A stretch of DNA of 37,030 nt from an uncultured Neisseriaceae bacterium. Lineage in GTDB: Bacteria > Pseudomonadota > Gammaproteobacteria > Burkholderiales > Neisseriaceae. Position 1 is the first letter of the stretch, and each line of letters starts with the position of its first letter. The position numbers and the translations under genes are program-made. The notes beneath the pieces are model-generated. The model saw only the letters and a list, made by a program, of their open reading frames with translations, searched no databases and was not told the DNA's origin. Of the stretch, positions 27,830 to 37,030 are shown in pieces. The DNA lies in NCBI GenBank assembly GCA_945267035.1, contig CALYOS010000025.1, positions 1 through 37,030 of the forward strand, in the 5' to 3' direction.

Positions 27830-28860
27830 CTGCAGCAAGGCAAAAAATCATACAAATGTTTTAATTATATTAATTATTTATAACATCATTACATCTTCAC
27901 TGTTAGCAATGAAATGCAATAATCACAAGCACTTGAGCATACAATACCCATATTAACCTGTACCGATAGCGACTTTTCTAAGGTAGCCAACTCATCAGCA
28001 CGACAACAACCACTAATTTCGCAGACAATCATTAATGATTTAAATCGAATAAAATACTTACAGCATCATCCAATCAAGAAAAAACCATCACGCAGCAACG
28101 CTTAACGAAATTCATATTATCAATTAAAACCCACCGTTTTATCCGTAGTGGCGGGCAAACTAAATCGATTTCCGTTTGCGTCAATCCTTCACAAAATGGC
28201 CGTATTTAATCTCTGTGCATATTTTAGGCTACATAGCAGATAAGCTTTATCTTCATGAATAATCAATAAATATCATACTGCGTGATCTTGGTTAAACAAT
28301 AATGCAATTAGCTCGGTATGATTCTATACAAATTGATCATAAAGTATTCTTTAGGTTTTTTAGATAATAGCCTGTCCATTTTCCCTCATTATAGATAGCG
28401 TTACCTGTTCCATATTGAGCTGATAATAAGGCTACAGACTGTATTCATTGACGCCGACAAAATCTATTTGATCTAGGATATCGCCTATTTCTGATCATGC
28501 TATCTATTCACCATTAATTTAGAATACCAGCATCGGTTGGCTTATGGTTATGGTAAATTGAATCTATTGTGACATTCGACGCAGTATCGAAAACATTTCT
28601 CTGGCTAAACTCCACTCCCCCAAAAGATAAGCAGAAAAAATTTTACTCTAGTCAAAATAATTTCTTTTCATATTTATGCTTATCCAATTACCGTACCAAA
28701 TTCACCGTTTGGTACGGCATGATTTAAAACTAAATTTTTTCTTAAGACTCAGAGATAATCAGATAACCGTGACATCTTGTTTAAGTTATCTCGGTTCACC
28801 AGCTAAGCGATTTCTTAAAATCTGCAACTGATAAAAAGTATCATCATCGAGCAATACTGA
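27830..28860. other. Gene-free stretch downstream of xerC
   Basis: About 1 kb has no credible reading frame on either strand and no recognisable RNA gene. It is AT-rich with scattered stops. The only clear structure is a perfect 10-bp hairpin at 28691-28717. It may be eroded coding DNA. Confidence 0.45.
28691..28717. repeat. Perfect inverted repeat, possible transcript-end hairpin
   Basis: CCGTACCAAA (28691-28700) and TTTGGTACGG (28708-28717) form a GC-containing 10-bp stem with a 7-nt loop. Neither strand has a good U-run directly after, and the nearest genes are over 140 nt away, so a terminator role is uncertain. Confidence 0.5.
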
Positions 28861-30006
28861 TTACACCATATTCAACATCGCTATAGCCTGTATAAGTGTT
28901 TCTTGCTGCTTAGCAAAACATACTCGTATACAATGTTGATTAAAACCATCATGATAAAACGCAGCCAAAGGAATAGTCGCCACCTTATGCTTAATTGTCA
29001 GTTTTCGAGCAAATTCCTTTTCGGGTAAATCACTGATGGCGCGATAATTCAAAACGACAAAATAAGTTCCCTGCGGTACCAATACCTCAAAGCGCGAATC
29101 AGCCAATCCTGCTAACAGAAAATCTCTTTTACGCTGAAAAAACTTTGCCAAATCTTCATAATAAGTGTCATCAGATAAATAATCAGCAATAGCATATTGT
29201 GTTGGCGTATGCACACTAAACACATTAAATTGATGTATCTTGCGAAACTCAGTCATCAGCTCAGCAGCAGCCAGACAATAGCCAACCTTCCAGCCTGTTG
29301 CATGCAAAAGCTTGCCAAATGAGCCAACCACCAGCGTACGTTCACGTAGTAATGGATGAGATAACAACGTGTTCGGTCTGATGCCATCATAAATCAGATG
29401 TTCATAAACCTCATCACTTAATACAAATGCATTGCTTCGGTCAACTAATTGCGCCAAATCATTAACATCTGCCTCACTAAATACCCTGCAGGCTGGGTTG
29501 TTAGGATTATTGACAATGATCAGACGCGTTTTGCTCGTCACCAAAGATTGAACATAATTCCAGTCGATACTAAATTCAGGTGCCATCAATCGCACGGGAA
29601 TGACTTTGCCACCAAACAAAGCCACAGTCGGTGCATAGCAGTCATAAGCAGGTTCAAAAATAACCACTTCATCACCTGGCCGAATCAAAGTAGCAATCGC
29701 CGTGAAAATAGCTTCAGAAGCTCCGGCAGTAACTGTAATTTCCTGCTCTACGTCAATCGTCAGATCATGCACTACACGGTATTTTTCTTGAATACGGCTA
29801 CGTAACTCTGCAACGCCAATCATTGGCGCATATTGATTTTTACCAGCTTGTAAATACCGCTCAACCAAATCCGATAATCTGCTATCGATAGGATAATCAG
29901 GAAATCCTTGAGATAAATTCAGTGCACCATATTGACAAGCCAAAGCTGACATTTCACTAAAGATCGTTGTACCTATATTGGGTAATTTAGATTGCAAGCT
30001 TGGCAT
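28861..30006 (-). CDS. ybdL: PLP-dependent aminotransferase, YbdL-like
   Basis: This 381-aa fold-type I (class I/II) aminotransferase resembles methionine aminotransferase YbdL of E. coli. LNLSQGFPDYP near the start and VNNPNNP (165-171) contact the substrate and cofactor. SDEVYEHL (197-204) and the Schiff-base lysine K232 in SFGKLLHATGWKVGY follow. The family transaminates methionine and aromatic amino acids using 2-oxo acids. The ribosome site AGGGGG precedes the ATG. It is monocistronic by position. Confidence 0.88.
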   Translation of the reverse strand: MPSLQSKLPNIGTTIFSEMSALACQYGALNLSQGFPDYPIDSRLSDLVERYLQAGKNQYAPMIGVAELRSRIQEKYRVVHDLTIDVEQEITVTAGASEAIFTAIATLIRPGDEVVIFEPAYDCYAPTVALFGGKVIPVRLMAPEFSIDWNYVQSLVTSKTRLIIVNNPNNPACRVFSEADVNDLAQLVDRSNAFVLSDEVYEHLIYDGIRPNTLLSHPLLRERTLVVGSFGKLLHATGWKVGYCLAAAELMTEFRKIHQFNVFSVHTPTQYAIADYLSDDTYYEDLAKFFQRKRDFLLAGLADSRFEVLVPQGTYFVVLNYRAISDLPEKEFARKLTIKHKVATIPLAAFYHDGFNQHCIRVCFAKQQETLIQAIAMLNMV

Positions 30007-30820
30007 TTTGCCCCCTTTTTAACAATACCACTGCAAACTTTATGACATCAAACATAACAAATACTAACATATCCCTATTCAATTTTGCTGTTGGTAGTAT
30101 AAATAGTTTTACCGCAGCTAATTTGTCTCTATCAGCATAAATCTGACTAAGCTCACTATATAGAGGGGACCAAAGAACATTGATCTCTGATCATTCTTAT
30201 CAATTTCATCGTCAGATTACCCAACATTCGAACATCAATGCCTGAATCTATCACTCACCTTGGAAAACACATACCATCGGGCATGGCGGGCAGAATAAAG
30301 TCATTGCTAAGGTAGAGAGCGTCCGTAAACTTCTGCCTCCATTGTTATATAACCACCCGTCTAGTTGAGCAGTTATGTACCACACGTCTAAAACTAGTGA
30401 AAGCAAACTTCTCAGCACCACATTTACCCGAGCATCTTTATTTCAGGCAACACACCAACTTATATGTACCCTTAAATCTTTTCTAATCGAAGTAGTGACC
30501 CTTGTTTCAATATATAGTTAACTTATCTAATCGTGACATCACCAACAAAACCCTTTTCTGGTTAAATCGTATCGTTTTATCTGAGTAACACCGCAACAAT
30601 CTCAAATATACAAGCCAAAAATTTAGATCATTTGTAGCTATAGGCAAAACGACAAACCTAAATTTGCCACTTTCTGTTGCATCGATTCAGAAATAGCCTT
30701 GATTAAAAGGCATCATTGGTCAGCTTAATCCATTAAATAATTATGCTAGATATCAAAGCACAACCAAAATAAACAAATCAATCATTAGCAAATCAAAATA
30801 AATTCACTTCTAGTGCCAAA
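30007..30820. other. Gene-free stretch upstream of the third TonB receptor
   Basis: About 0.8 kb has no reading frame that can be supported on either strand. No tRNA, riboswitch or long repeat was recognised. It presumably holds the aminotransferase promoter at its left end. The Fur-type promoter of the receptor follows directly on the right. Confidence 0.45.
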
Positions 30821-30853
30821 TTGAGTTAAACTATATTAATGATTATCATTTCT
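30821..30853 (+). promoter_or_regulatory. Promoter with Fur box for the third TonB receptor
   Basis: TTGAGT (30821-30826) and TATCAT (30844-30849) are 17 nt apart. The -10 lies within ATTAATGATTATCATTTCT (30835-30853), which matches 13 of 19 positions of the Fur consensus. The start codon is about 30 nt beyond. Iron repression is therefore likely. Confidence 0.65.
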
Positions 30854-30883
30854 ATTTAACACTTTTTGTAACCCAAGGTCTCC

Positions 30884-33136
30884 ATGTCTTCAATTCCATC
30901 ATTCAAACTATCCCCTCTGCTGACCGCATTAGCCACCTTATTAATGATTCCCATTGTTAAAGCCGAAGATACAAACGAGAAAAGTAACTTCAACAGCTAC
31001 AGATTACCCACCATAAACGTGATTGCTACCAACCCTGGTAAAAATTTAGTGGGTACGAGCACCCTCAAACAAGAACAACTTGACACTATTCAAGCCAATA
31101 ACATCGCCTCATTGCTGGATTATCTGCCCGGAACCAGCATGGTTGGTTCCCCTCGTCCCGGAGGTCAAAAAATCAATATTTGGGGCATGAGTGACCCTGA
31201 AGACGTACCAGTTAGCGTAGATGGTTCCCTGAAAACCTTTGATAAATATCGCCAAGGCTCCGTATTTATCGAACCTGAATTAATTAAAAGAATTACCGTT
31301 AATAAGGGTCCACATAACGTAGCGATCAGTAATGGTGGATTTGGTGGCTCTATCAAAATAGACACCAAAGATGCCTCAGATTTCTTACGCGAAGATGAAA
31401 ACCTTGGGGCACTGATTAAATATACCCATAGCAGCAACAACATCCAAAACAACTGGTCTGGAGCACTGTTTGCTCAAACCGATAATAAAGTATTTGATAT
31501 ATTGGCCTATTACACCAATCGAAACGCACACAACGTCAAACGCCCCGACGGTACCCACTTTCTTTTTTCAGCCTATGAACAGCAAAGCGGTTTAATAAAA
31601 GGCAATATACGCCCAGCCTATGGTCACAGAATATTTTGGTCAATCATGAACAGTAACCACAGTGGCTGGGAACCATTTGCCGCTATGCGCGATGAAATGC
31701 CCTATCCGTCTCAAGCCGACATCAAAAAATACGGTTTGGATGCCGCCTGGAAACGCAAACTGGTTTACCGCAATCAAAATGATAAAAGTGCCAGCCTCGG
31801 CTATGAATACCTCTCTGATAACCCCCTAATCAACCTAACTGCCCAATTCAACTACTCGAAAACCCACCAGCACGACAAACGTCCGGAAAATGCATCAAAC
31901 TTTGCCTCTGGTAACATGGGTAACGAAAGCTGGGTTGACTACACCACCACCTCATTTGAATTAAAAAACACCAGCGAAATCGATCGAAATTGGATCAAAC
32001 ATCACATCGTGACCGGATTACAACTTCAAAATAAAAAACAACAAGCCATCATGTTGGATAAATCCAAACTCAAAAATCCAGACTACAACTATGGCTATTA
32101 TGAACCTGCCTATCTGCCTTCAGGACGACAAAAGTCCACCGGCATCTATATTAAAGACGACATTCAAATAAAATCCGTCACCCTATCACCATCATTGCGT
32201 TATGACTGGATTCAGAACAAAGGTGATGGCAATCATGCCACCAAAATGTATCAAAACCCCAATCCTAAATATGGACAGGATTACCGCGCCAAAACCTATG
32301 CCGGCTTTACCCCGCGCCTAGACCTATTCTGGCAGCAAACTGAACATTTGGGCTGGTTTGCCAATTATGCCCATAGCTGGCGATCACCCAGCGTAGATCA
32401 ACAATATGAATCACAGTTTATCAACAGCAGTACCACCGGTACCAGTCGCCATTTACGCAAAGAACGCATGAATGCCCTCAGCCTAGGCAGCATACTGGAT
32501 TATCGCTCCTTGCTAAGCAACGATGATCATGCCCAATTGCGTCTAACCTACTTCCGAAATCGCGGTAAAGATGAGATCTTCAAAAGACGAGGGGTAATGT
32601 GTTTTGAAGCCAAAAATAATCCTAAAGCCAAATGTGCCAGGCCGGCAAGCAACAACCGCAACCTAACAGGTTACACCATACAAGGCATTGAATTAGAAGG
32701 TAACTACGATAGCCAATACTGGTTTGCCGGTCTATCCCTGTCAGCAATGAAAGGTCAGCGCGATGACTCACCAGTAGATCCATGGTTTAATCAGCGCACT
32801 TGGATCACCAGCATTCCGCCGCGCAAAGCCACTGCTACACTTGGCTTCAACATTCCCAGCCAACATTTCAGTGCCGGCTGGCGCGGAATCTTCGTCCGCC
32901 GTCAGGATCGCTCCATTGCCGACCAAGATCCTAAAGCAGTCTTTTATGCTTTACCTAAAAGCAAAGGCTATGCCATCCACAGCTTATTTGCCCAGTGGGA
33001 ACCCTGGCAAAAAAAAGGACCTAAAATTAATTTAACCATTGATAATCTATTTAACAAAAAATACTATCCTTATCTAGGTGAAGCCGTATCAGGTACCGGT
33101 CGAGATATCCGCTTCAGTCTTAGCCAGCAATTCTAA
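30884..33136 (+). CDS. TonB-dependent outer-membrane receptor, heme/hemoprotein type
   Basis: This 750-aa receptor has a signal peptide (ending VKA-ED), a TonB-box-like LPTINVIAT, a plug with INIWGMSDPEDVPVSVDG and VNKGPHNV, and a barrel ending in NLFNKKYYPYL and terminal F. The plug and barrel style resemble hemin/hemoglobin receptors (HasR/TdhA-like), but NPNL is not found, so the ligand is uncertain. A Cys pair 11 residues apart (CFEAKNNPKAKC) could form a loop disulfide. It is unlike the two tandem receptors in sequence and has no transport genes beside it. A Fur-type promoter lies upstream and a terminator downstream. Confidence 0.85.
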   Translation: MSSIPSFKLSPLLTALATLLMIPIVKAEDTNEKSNFNSYRLPTINVIATNPGKNLVGTSTLKQEQLDTIQANNIASLLDYLPGTSMVGSPRPGGQKINIWGMSDPEDVPVSVDGSLKTFDKYRQGSVFIEPELIKRITVNKGPHNVAISNGGFGGSIKIDTKDASDFLREDENLGALIKYTHSSNNIQNNWSGALFAQTDNKVFDILAYYTNRNAHNVKRPDGTHFLFSAYEQQSGLIKGNIRPAYGHRIFWSIMNSNHSGWEPFAAMRDEMPYPSQADIKKYGLDAAWKRKLVYRNQNDKSASLGYEYLSDNPLINLTAQFNYSKTHQHDKRPENASNFASGNMGNESWVDYTTTSFELKNTSEIDRNWIKHHIVTGLQLQNKKQQAIMLDKSKLKNPDYNYGYYEPAYLPSGRQKSTGIYIKDDIQIKSVTLSPSLRYDWIQNKGDGNHATKMYQNPNPKYGQDYRAKTYAGFTPRLDLFWQQTEHLGWFANYAHSWRSPSVDQQYESQFINSSTTGTSRHLRKERMNALSLGSILDYRSLLSNDDHAQLRLTYFRNRGKDEIFKRRGVMCFEAKNNPKAKCARPASNNRNLTGYTIQGIELEGNYDSQYWFAGLSLSAMKGQRDDSPVDPWFNQRTWITSIPPRKATATLGFNIPSQHFSAGWRGIFVRRQDRSIADQDPKAVFYALPKSKGYAIHSLFAQWEPWQKKGPKINLTIDNLFNKKYYPYLGEAVSGTGRDIRFSLSQQF

Positions 33137-33158
33137 CAGCAGATTTTGATCAAACCGC

Positions 33159-33193
33159 CAGCCCGGATTAGCACCATCTGGGCTGAATTTTTT
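33159..33193 (+). terminator. Intrinsic terminator after the third receptor
   Basis: CAGCCCGGA and TCTGGGCTG form a 9-bp stem with one G-T wobble (33159-33185). AA and six T follow on the plus strand. It lies 22 nt after the receptor stop. Confidence 0.85.
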
Positions 33194-33958
33194 ACACCAA
33201 TTCTCTTGCTTACAATCAACCAGTCTTTAAATAGAAAAATCGCTAAAATCTTTAAACTTAAATAATTACGGTTACAACAATTCTGCAAAATTAGATAAGT
33301 CAATTTCTAGACTGATACAAGCTTAATCCTGAACACTTAATTTCTTTACCTAACCAAGTAAACAATCCATATCTCTTACTGCTTATAGTCCCGAGGCTCC
33401 ACCATTTTTGCCATTTCCGCTACACACTTAATATTTTTAACCAGAGGTAAACACGTTATAGAGCTTAAAACAACAGCCATGTCAGGTTGATATTAAAAAT
33501 TCCTCATCCGCCAATCATTAATTAATCTGCTCAGCGTTGTCTCTGATTGTTTAACAGTTAAAAACGACCGTTATTCCAACAATGCTTAAACAGTTGCGCT
33601 ATTTCACCGCTAGAATTAAAAAAAACTGAGGCCTGATATTTTGCAACATAAGCTCCAGCTCTTAACCCTATGCACTTAACAACAAATATTGGCTACCCAT
33701 TTTGATGCTTATTTTTTAGCAAAAATAATTTTATCGCTGATTAAAAAATTCTTTTTTTTTGATTTATCCGTTTTTGCAACACCTGCATGAAATCATTATT
33801 AGACATATTTAACAGCAGAAACTCAGCCATCAAATTCGAAAAAATTTTCTACTGTTATCTGACTAAAAATTTATCAGGTCACTCACAGAAACTATGCTAT
33901 CCTATTAGCGTAATAAATTAATTATTATGCACAGCAACTTAACATATCTCTACTCCAA
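33194..33958. other. Gene-free stretch before the DJ-1/PfpI gene
   Basis: About 0.76 kb contains no supportable gene. It is AT-rich with several homopolymer runs. The right end must hold the promoter of the next gene. No convincing -35/-10 pair could be chosen. Confidence 0.4.
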
Positions 33959-33976
33959 ATGACAAAGGAAAATCAG

Positions 33977-34579
33977 ATGCAAATTACCATCCTGCTTTAT
34001 CCAGATTTCGAAACACTGGATGTGTTCGGGCCAGTAGAAATATTTGGCAAAGTGCCTGGCTGGCGCATACAGTATTATTCACAAAATGGTGGTCTTATCT
34101 GTAATCATGATAACGTCAGTATTTCAACTGAAGACTTTGCCTCCATTCCCCCAAATATAGATACCCTTTTTATACCCGGTGGACCGGGCACCCGTAGCCT
34201 GATACAGCACACTGATTTCATCCAGCAACTAAAATCACTGGCACAAAAAAGCCAGTATGTACTCACCGTCTGCACCGGCAGTGCTCTGTTGGCCAAAACC
34301 GGATTACTTGATGGACGTCAGGCAACATCCAACAAACGCGCTTTTGACTGGGTAAAAACCTCATCAACACAAACCAAATGGATAGAAAAAGCCCGCTGGA
34401 TTACAGACGGCAAATACTACACCTCTTCCGGTATCAGTGCTGGAATGGACATGGCTTTAGCATTTGTGCAAAACAGAACAGATAAAAATACCGCTGAACA
34501 AATTGCCACCAGAATTGAATACCATTGGCAGCAGGACAGCCAACAAGATGCATTTTGTTCTAACAAACAACCAAATTAG
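33977..34579 (+). CDS. DJ-1/PfpI superfamily protein
   Basis: This 200-aa protein starts at the ATG at 33977, which has AAGGA at proper spacing. An earlier in-frame ATG at 33959 lacks one. The flavodoxin-like fold carries TLDVFGPVEIF near the start and FIPGGPGTRSL. The nucleophile elbow is VCTGSALLAKTGLLDGR, with C99 as the probable catalytic cysteine. It resembles isonitrile hydratase-type and AraC-domain-like amidase members. The substrate cannot be inferred. Confidence 0.88.
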   Translation: MQITILLYPDFETLDVFGPVEIFGKVPGWRIQYYSQNGGLICNHDNVSISTEDFASIPPNIDTLFIPGGPGTRSLIQHTDFIQQLKSLAQKSQYVLTVCTGSALLAKTGLLDGRQATSNKRAFDWVKTSSTQTKWIEKARWITDGKYYTSSGISAGMDMALAFVQNRTDKNTAEQIATRIEYHWQQDSQQDAFCSNKQPN

Positions 34580-34750
34580 AAATAACCTGATAATAGCTAA
34601 ATCATGATGCCATCAAGCGCATAAAAAGTACTGCGGATTTTTGCCTAAAGTTACCTCATGCTGTTGACATAGAATGACTCCAGCAAGAAGAATGATATTC
34701 AACACAAAATCATCCCATAAACCCTATCTGAATCGGATTAGAAATCAACC

Positions 34751-35782
34751 ATGCTGTTAAACGAACAACAAAAGATCGGATTGTTTAGTCTCTGTTTATA
34801 TTCCGTTTTTTTTATCATTCTGATGCAAGTTCATCTTATGTCCGGCATTATTTCCGGACTTCTCACCTATACCTTAATGCAGAAACTGGAAAATTTTTTA
34901 GCCAGAAAAATGCATCGTTGGGGCCATAAAGCCAAATTATTCTCCGTCCTCTTGTTATCTTTGTTGTTCATGAGCGTACTCATTGGTGGTTTTGGTTACT
35001 TATTTAACTGGATTATTGGCGTAGCGCGTGACCCGCAACAGACACTTAATCATATACAAAACCTCTTTAATAGCATTTCTACATCCCTCCCGCCAGCGGT
35101 AGCTGACTATTTGCCAGATAACTTTACCGAATTACGCGCCAATGCCCTAAATTTTATTAAAGACCATGTTTTATACCTTCAATCCATCATCAAACAACTA
35201 TTTCATTCTCTTTTGATCATCATCATCGGCATGATCATTGGCTTAATTGCCGGTTACCAGCAAAATAAACGTAACATCAATGAAATAACCAAACCCAGCA
35301 CCATTTATATGCAGGCCTTTAAAGACAGCCTGGATCGATTAGTAGAAGTTTTTCAATATGTGGCTTTTTCTCAAGTCATCATCTCCTTATTTAATACCCT
35401 AATGACAGGGATCTTCCTGTTGGTGGTTCTCCCCATGTTTGGTATTCACTTACCATTCAGTAAAAGCCTGATCTTGGCTACCTTCGTTCTAGGACTGATC
35501 CCCATTATTGGTAACCTCATTGTCAACACTCTTATGTTCTTAGTCGCTTTTACCGTTTCATTTTGGATCGCTGTTATCGTATTGCTATATCTGATTACCA
35601 TTCACAAAGTGGAATATATTCTGAACGCTAAAATCGTTGGTACCAAAATTCATGCTGGTATCTGTGAACTTTTAATTGCCATGGTATTTTGTGAAACCAT
35701 TTTTGGCGTAATCGGTCTCATCTTTGCCCCTATCTTTTATGCCTTTATCAAGCTGTCTCTCAAACAACTTAAAATCATTTAA
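34751..35782 (+). CDS. AI-2E family (PerM-like) membrane transporter
   Basis: This 343-aa inner-membrane protein has about seven hydrophobic segments. It has the AI-2E/PerM architecture: two N-terminal spans, a soluble helical region (residues about 85-150), then several C-terminal spans with ATFVLGLIPIIGNLIVN and a final IFAPIFYAFIKL. Some members export autoinducer-2 and others are Na+/H+ antiporters. No strong ribosome site precedes the ATG. Confidence 0.82.
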   Translation: MLLNEQQKIGLFSLCLYSVFFIILMQVHLMSGIISGLLTYTLMQKLENFLARKMHRWGHKAKLFSVLLLSLLFMSVLIGGFGYLFNWIIGVARDPQQTLNHIQNLFNSISTSLPPAVADYLPDNFTELRANALNFIKDHVLYLQSIIKQLFHSLLIIIIGMIIGLIAGYQQNKRNINEITKPSTIYMQAFKDSLDRLVEVFQYVAFSQVIISLFNTLMTGIFLLVVLPMFGIHLPFSKSLILATFVLGLIPIIGNLIVNTLMFLVAFTVSFWIAVIVLLYLITIHKVEYILNAKIVGTKIHAGICELLIAMVFCETIFGVIGLIFAPIFYAFIKLSLKQLKII

Positions 35783-35798
35783 ATATGCACGGTATAAA

Positions 35799-35823
35799 AA
35801 AAGGCCATTTAACCTGGCCTTTT
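35799..35823. terminator. Bidirectional terminator between convergent genes
   Basis: AAAAGGCCA (35799-35807) and TGGCCTTTT (35815-35823) form a stem with a 7-nt loop, with A-runs on the left and T-runs on the right. It serves both the AI-2E gene (+) and the MFS gene (-), which end 17 and 6 nt away. Confidence 0.85.
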
Positions 35824-35828
35824 CTATC

Positions 35829-37028
35829 CTACCTTTTATAACGTTCCACATCGGGTAATAACACCGTTAACACACCCAACAATGGTAAATAAGAGCAGAA
35901 CTTAAAAATAAGCTGCAAACTGGTTTTATCGGCTACGTATCCTAATATTGCTGCTGCAATACCACTCATACCGAACATCAAGCCAAAAAACAACCCAGCA
36001 ATTAATCCAACCCTTCCCGGTATGAGCTCCTGCGCATACACAATAATAGCGGCAAAGGCTGAAGAAATAACCAAACCAATCACGCAACTTAATACCACCG
36101 TTGCCCAAAGATTGGTATATGGCAAAGCCAGTGTAAACGGCGCTGCACCGAGAATCGAAAACCAAATCACATATTTTCTACCAATACGGTCACCAATCGG
36201 TCCACCCACAAACGTCCCTATTGCTACACTGGCAAGAAACATAAACAGAAACAGCACCGCTGATTCTTTCGTCAAGGCAAATTTTTCAATCAGATAAAAA
36301 CTGAAATAGTTATTCATACTGGCCATATAAAAATACTTAGAAAAAATCAGCACAGACAATATGAACAACGCACACACCGTTTTACGCTTATCGTATGGCA
36401 ACGCTCGACTCTGCGCTGCTTTATGGGCATTGGCACGTAAATGATGGGCACTCCAGGCACTGATCCGGCTTAGAAGGATGATTGCCACCACACCTACCGC
36501 GACAAACCAAAGAATATGACTTTGCCGGTTATATTTCAGTACCACCAGACTGACCAGCAATGGTCCCAGTGACGAACCTAGATTTCCGCCAACTTGAAAC
36601 GCCGATTGTGCTAAACCAAATCGCCCTGCTGAAGCATTACGCGCTACCCGAGATGCCTCAGGATGAAAAGTTGAAGATCCCACACCTAAAAAAGCCGCAG
36701 CCACTAACAACCAATAAAATTGATTGGCCAAACCCAGCATACAAAGACCAAAGGTCGTTGCCACCATCCCCAGTGGCAGCAGATAGGGTTTAGGATGTTT
36801 ATCTGTATAAAAACCTATTGCCGGCTGTAGAATCGATGCCGTCATTTGATAGACCAGACTAATACCACCTATCTGAGCAAACGTTAAGCTAAACTTTTCC
36901 TCCAGCAAGGGATAGGTAGCCGTAAGCATAGACTGTATAAAGTCATTACACAAATGCCCAGCCGCTACCATCAAAATGATTGAAAGAAAAAACTGATTTG
37001 AAGCCAATGGCTTATTTTGCTGATTCAT
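35829..37028 (-). CDS. MFS transporter, fosmidomycin resistance (Fsr)-like
   Basis: This 399-aa inner-membrane protein has twelve hydrophobic segments. GHLCNDFIQSMLTATYPLLE near the start is the hallmark N-terminus of Fsr-type exporters. GVGSSTFHPEASRVAR and FQVGGNLGSSLGPLLV are also typical. It starts two bases inside the window edge, with the ATG at 37028. Its promoter is therefore not visible. Drug specificity is inferred from the family only. Confidence 0.88.
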   Translation of the reverse strand: MNQQNKPLASNQFFLSIILMVAAGHLCNDFIQSMLTATYPLLEEKFSLTFAQIGGISLVYQMTASILQPAIGFYTDKHPKPYLLPLGMVATTFGLCMLGLANQFYWLLVAAAFLGVGSSTFHPEASRVARNASAGRFGLAQSAFQVGGNLGSSLGPLLVSLVVLKYNRQSHILWFVAVGVVAIILLSRISAWSAHHLRANAHKAAQSRALPYDKRKTVCALFILSVLIFSKYFYMASMNNYFSFYLIEKFALTKESAVLFLFMFLASVAIGTFVGGPIGDRIGRKYVIWFSILGAAPFTLALPYTNLWATVVLSCVIGLVISSAFAAIIVYAQELIPGRVGLIAGLFFGLMFGMSGIAAAILGYVADKTSLQLIFKFCSYLPLLGVLTVLLPDVERYKR

Positions 37029-37030
37029 AA

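Noticed and set aside
27979-27996. CTAAGGTAGC stretch resembling a 23S rRNA segment
   Set aside because: Only about ten bases match and no flanking rRNA sequence is present.
1-37030. CRISPR array, tRNA or rRNA genes, intact insertion sequence
   Set aside because: No regularly spaced direct repeats, no T-loop-like tRNA signature and no intact transposase were seen by eye. Short or degenerate examples could have been missed.

Overview
This window looks like chromosome from a low-GC betaproteobacterium of the Neisseriaceae. The evidence is a divergent mtrR / mtrCDE efflux locus whose proteins match the neisserial ones in length and key motifs, a tandem rpmB-rpmG pair with slyX nearby, a hmuRSTUV-type heme operon, and a hairpin that carries a Neisseriaceae uptake-sequence-like 10-mer in each arm. 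The low GC, many decayed or gene-free stretches and small toxin/immunity debris would fit a host-restricted member such as the bee-gut genus Snodgrassella. That is an inference from memory, not a demonstrated identity.

Layout. (1) 1-2707 (+): a graveyard of polymorphic-toxin C-terminal cassettes. A stop-broken HExxH metallopeptidase toxin tail is followed by an overlapping immunity gene, a decayed second copy of that immunity gene, a small winged-helix-like gene, a heavily frameshifted RelA/SpoT-like toxin remnant, and another small immunity-type gene. (2) 2708-4000: no intact gene, one degraded reading frame. (3) 4001-7255 (-): a retropepsin-like protease and a complete polar amino-acid ABC transporter. 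A strong hairpin separates the binding-protein gene from its permease and ATPase. (4) 7536-16158 (-): heme acquisition, with two tandem paralogous TonB receptors, the cytoplasmic heme-handling protein HmuS and the HmuTUV ABC importer. Fur-box-like sites lie upstream of both receptors. (5) 16410-17640 (-): an AT-rich island of small orphan genes, some probably broken. (6) 17856-18593 (-): slyX, rpmG, rpmB. (7) 18835-25708: mtrCDE (-) and divergent mtrR (+), with a palindromic operator between them. (8) 25868-27826: a universal stress protein (-), then a thioesterase-xerC pair (+). (9) 27827-37028: a YbdL-type aminotransferase (-), a third Fur-associated TonB receptor (+), a DJ-1/PfpI protein (+), an AI-2E-family membrane protein (+) and an Fsr-like MFS transporter (-), separated by long gene-free stretches.

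How it works together. The heme block is a self-contained route. Two outer-membrane receptors bring heme in, HmuT/U/V carry it across the periplasm and inner membrane, and HmuS receives or degrades it, all plausibly under Fur. The third receptor, at 30.9 kb, has its own Fur-type promoter. The Mtr pump forms a tripartite export path repressed by MtrR.

The strongest candidates for under-described biology are the toxin/immunity debris at the left end and the orphan small-protein island at 16.4-17.6 kb. Nothing here is clearly a novel intact multi-gene system.
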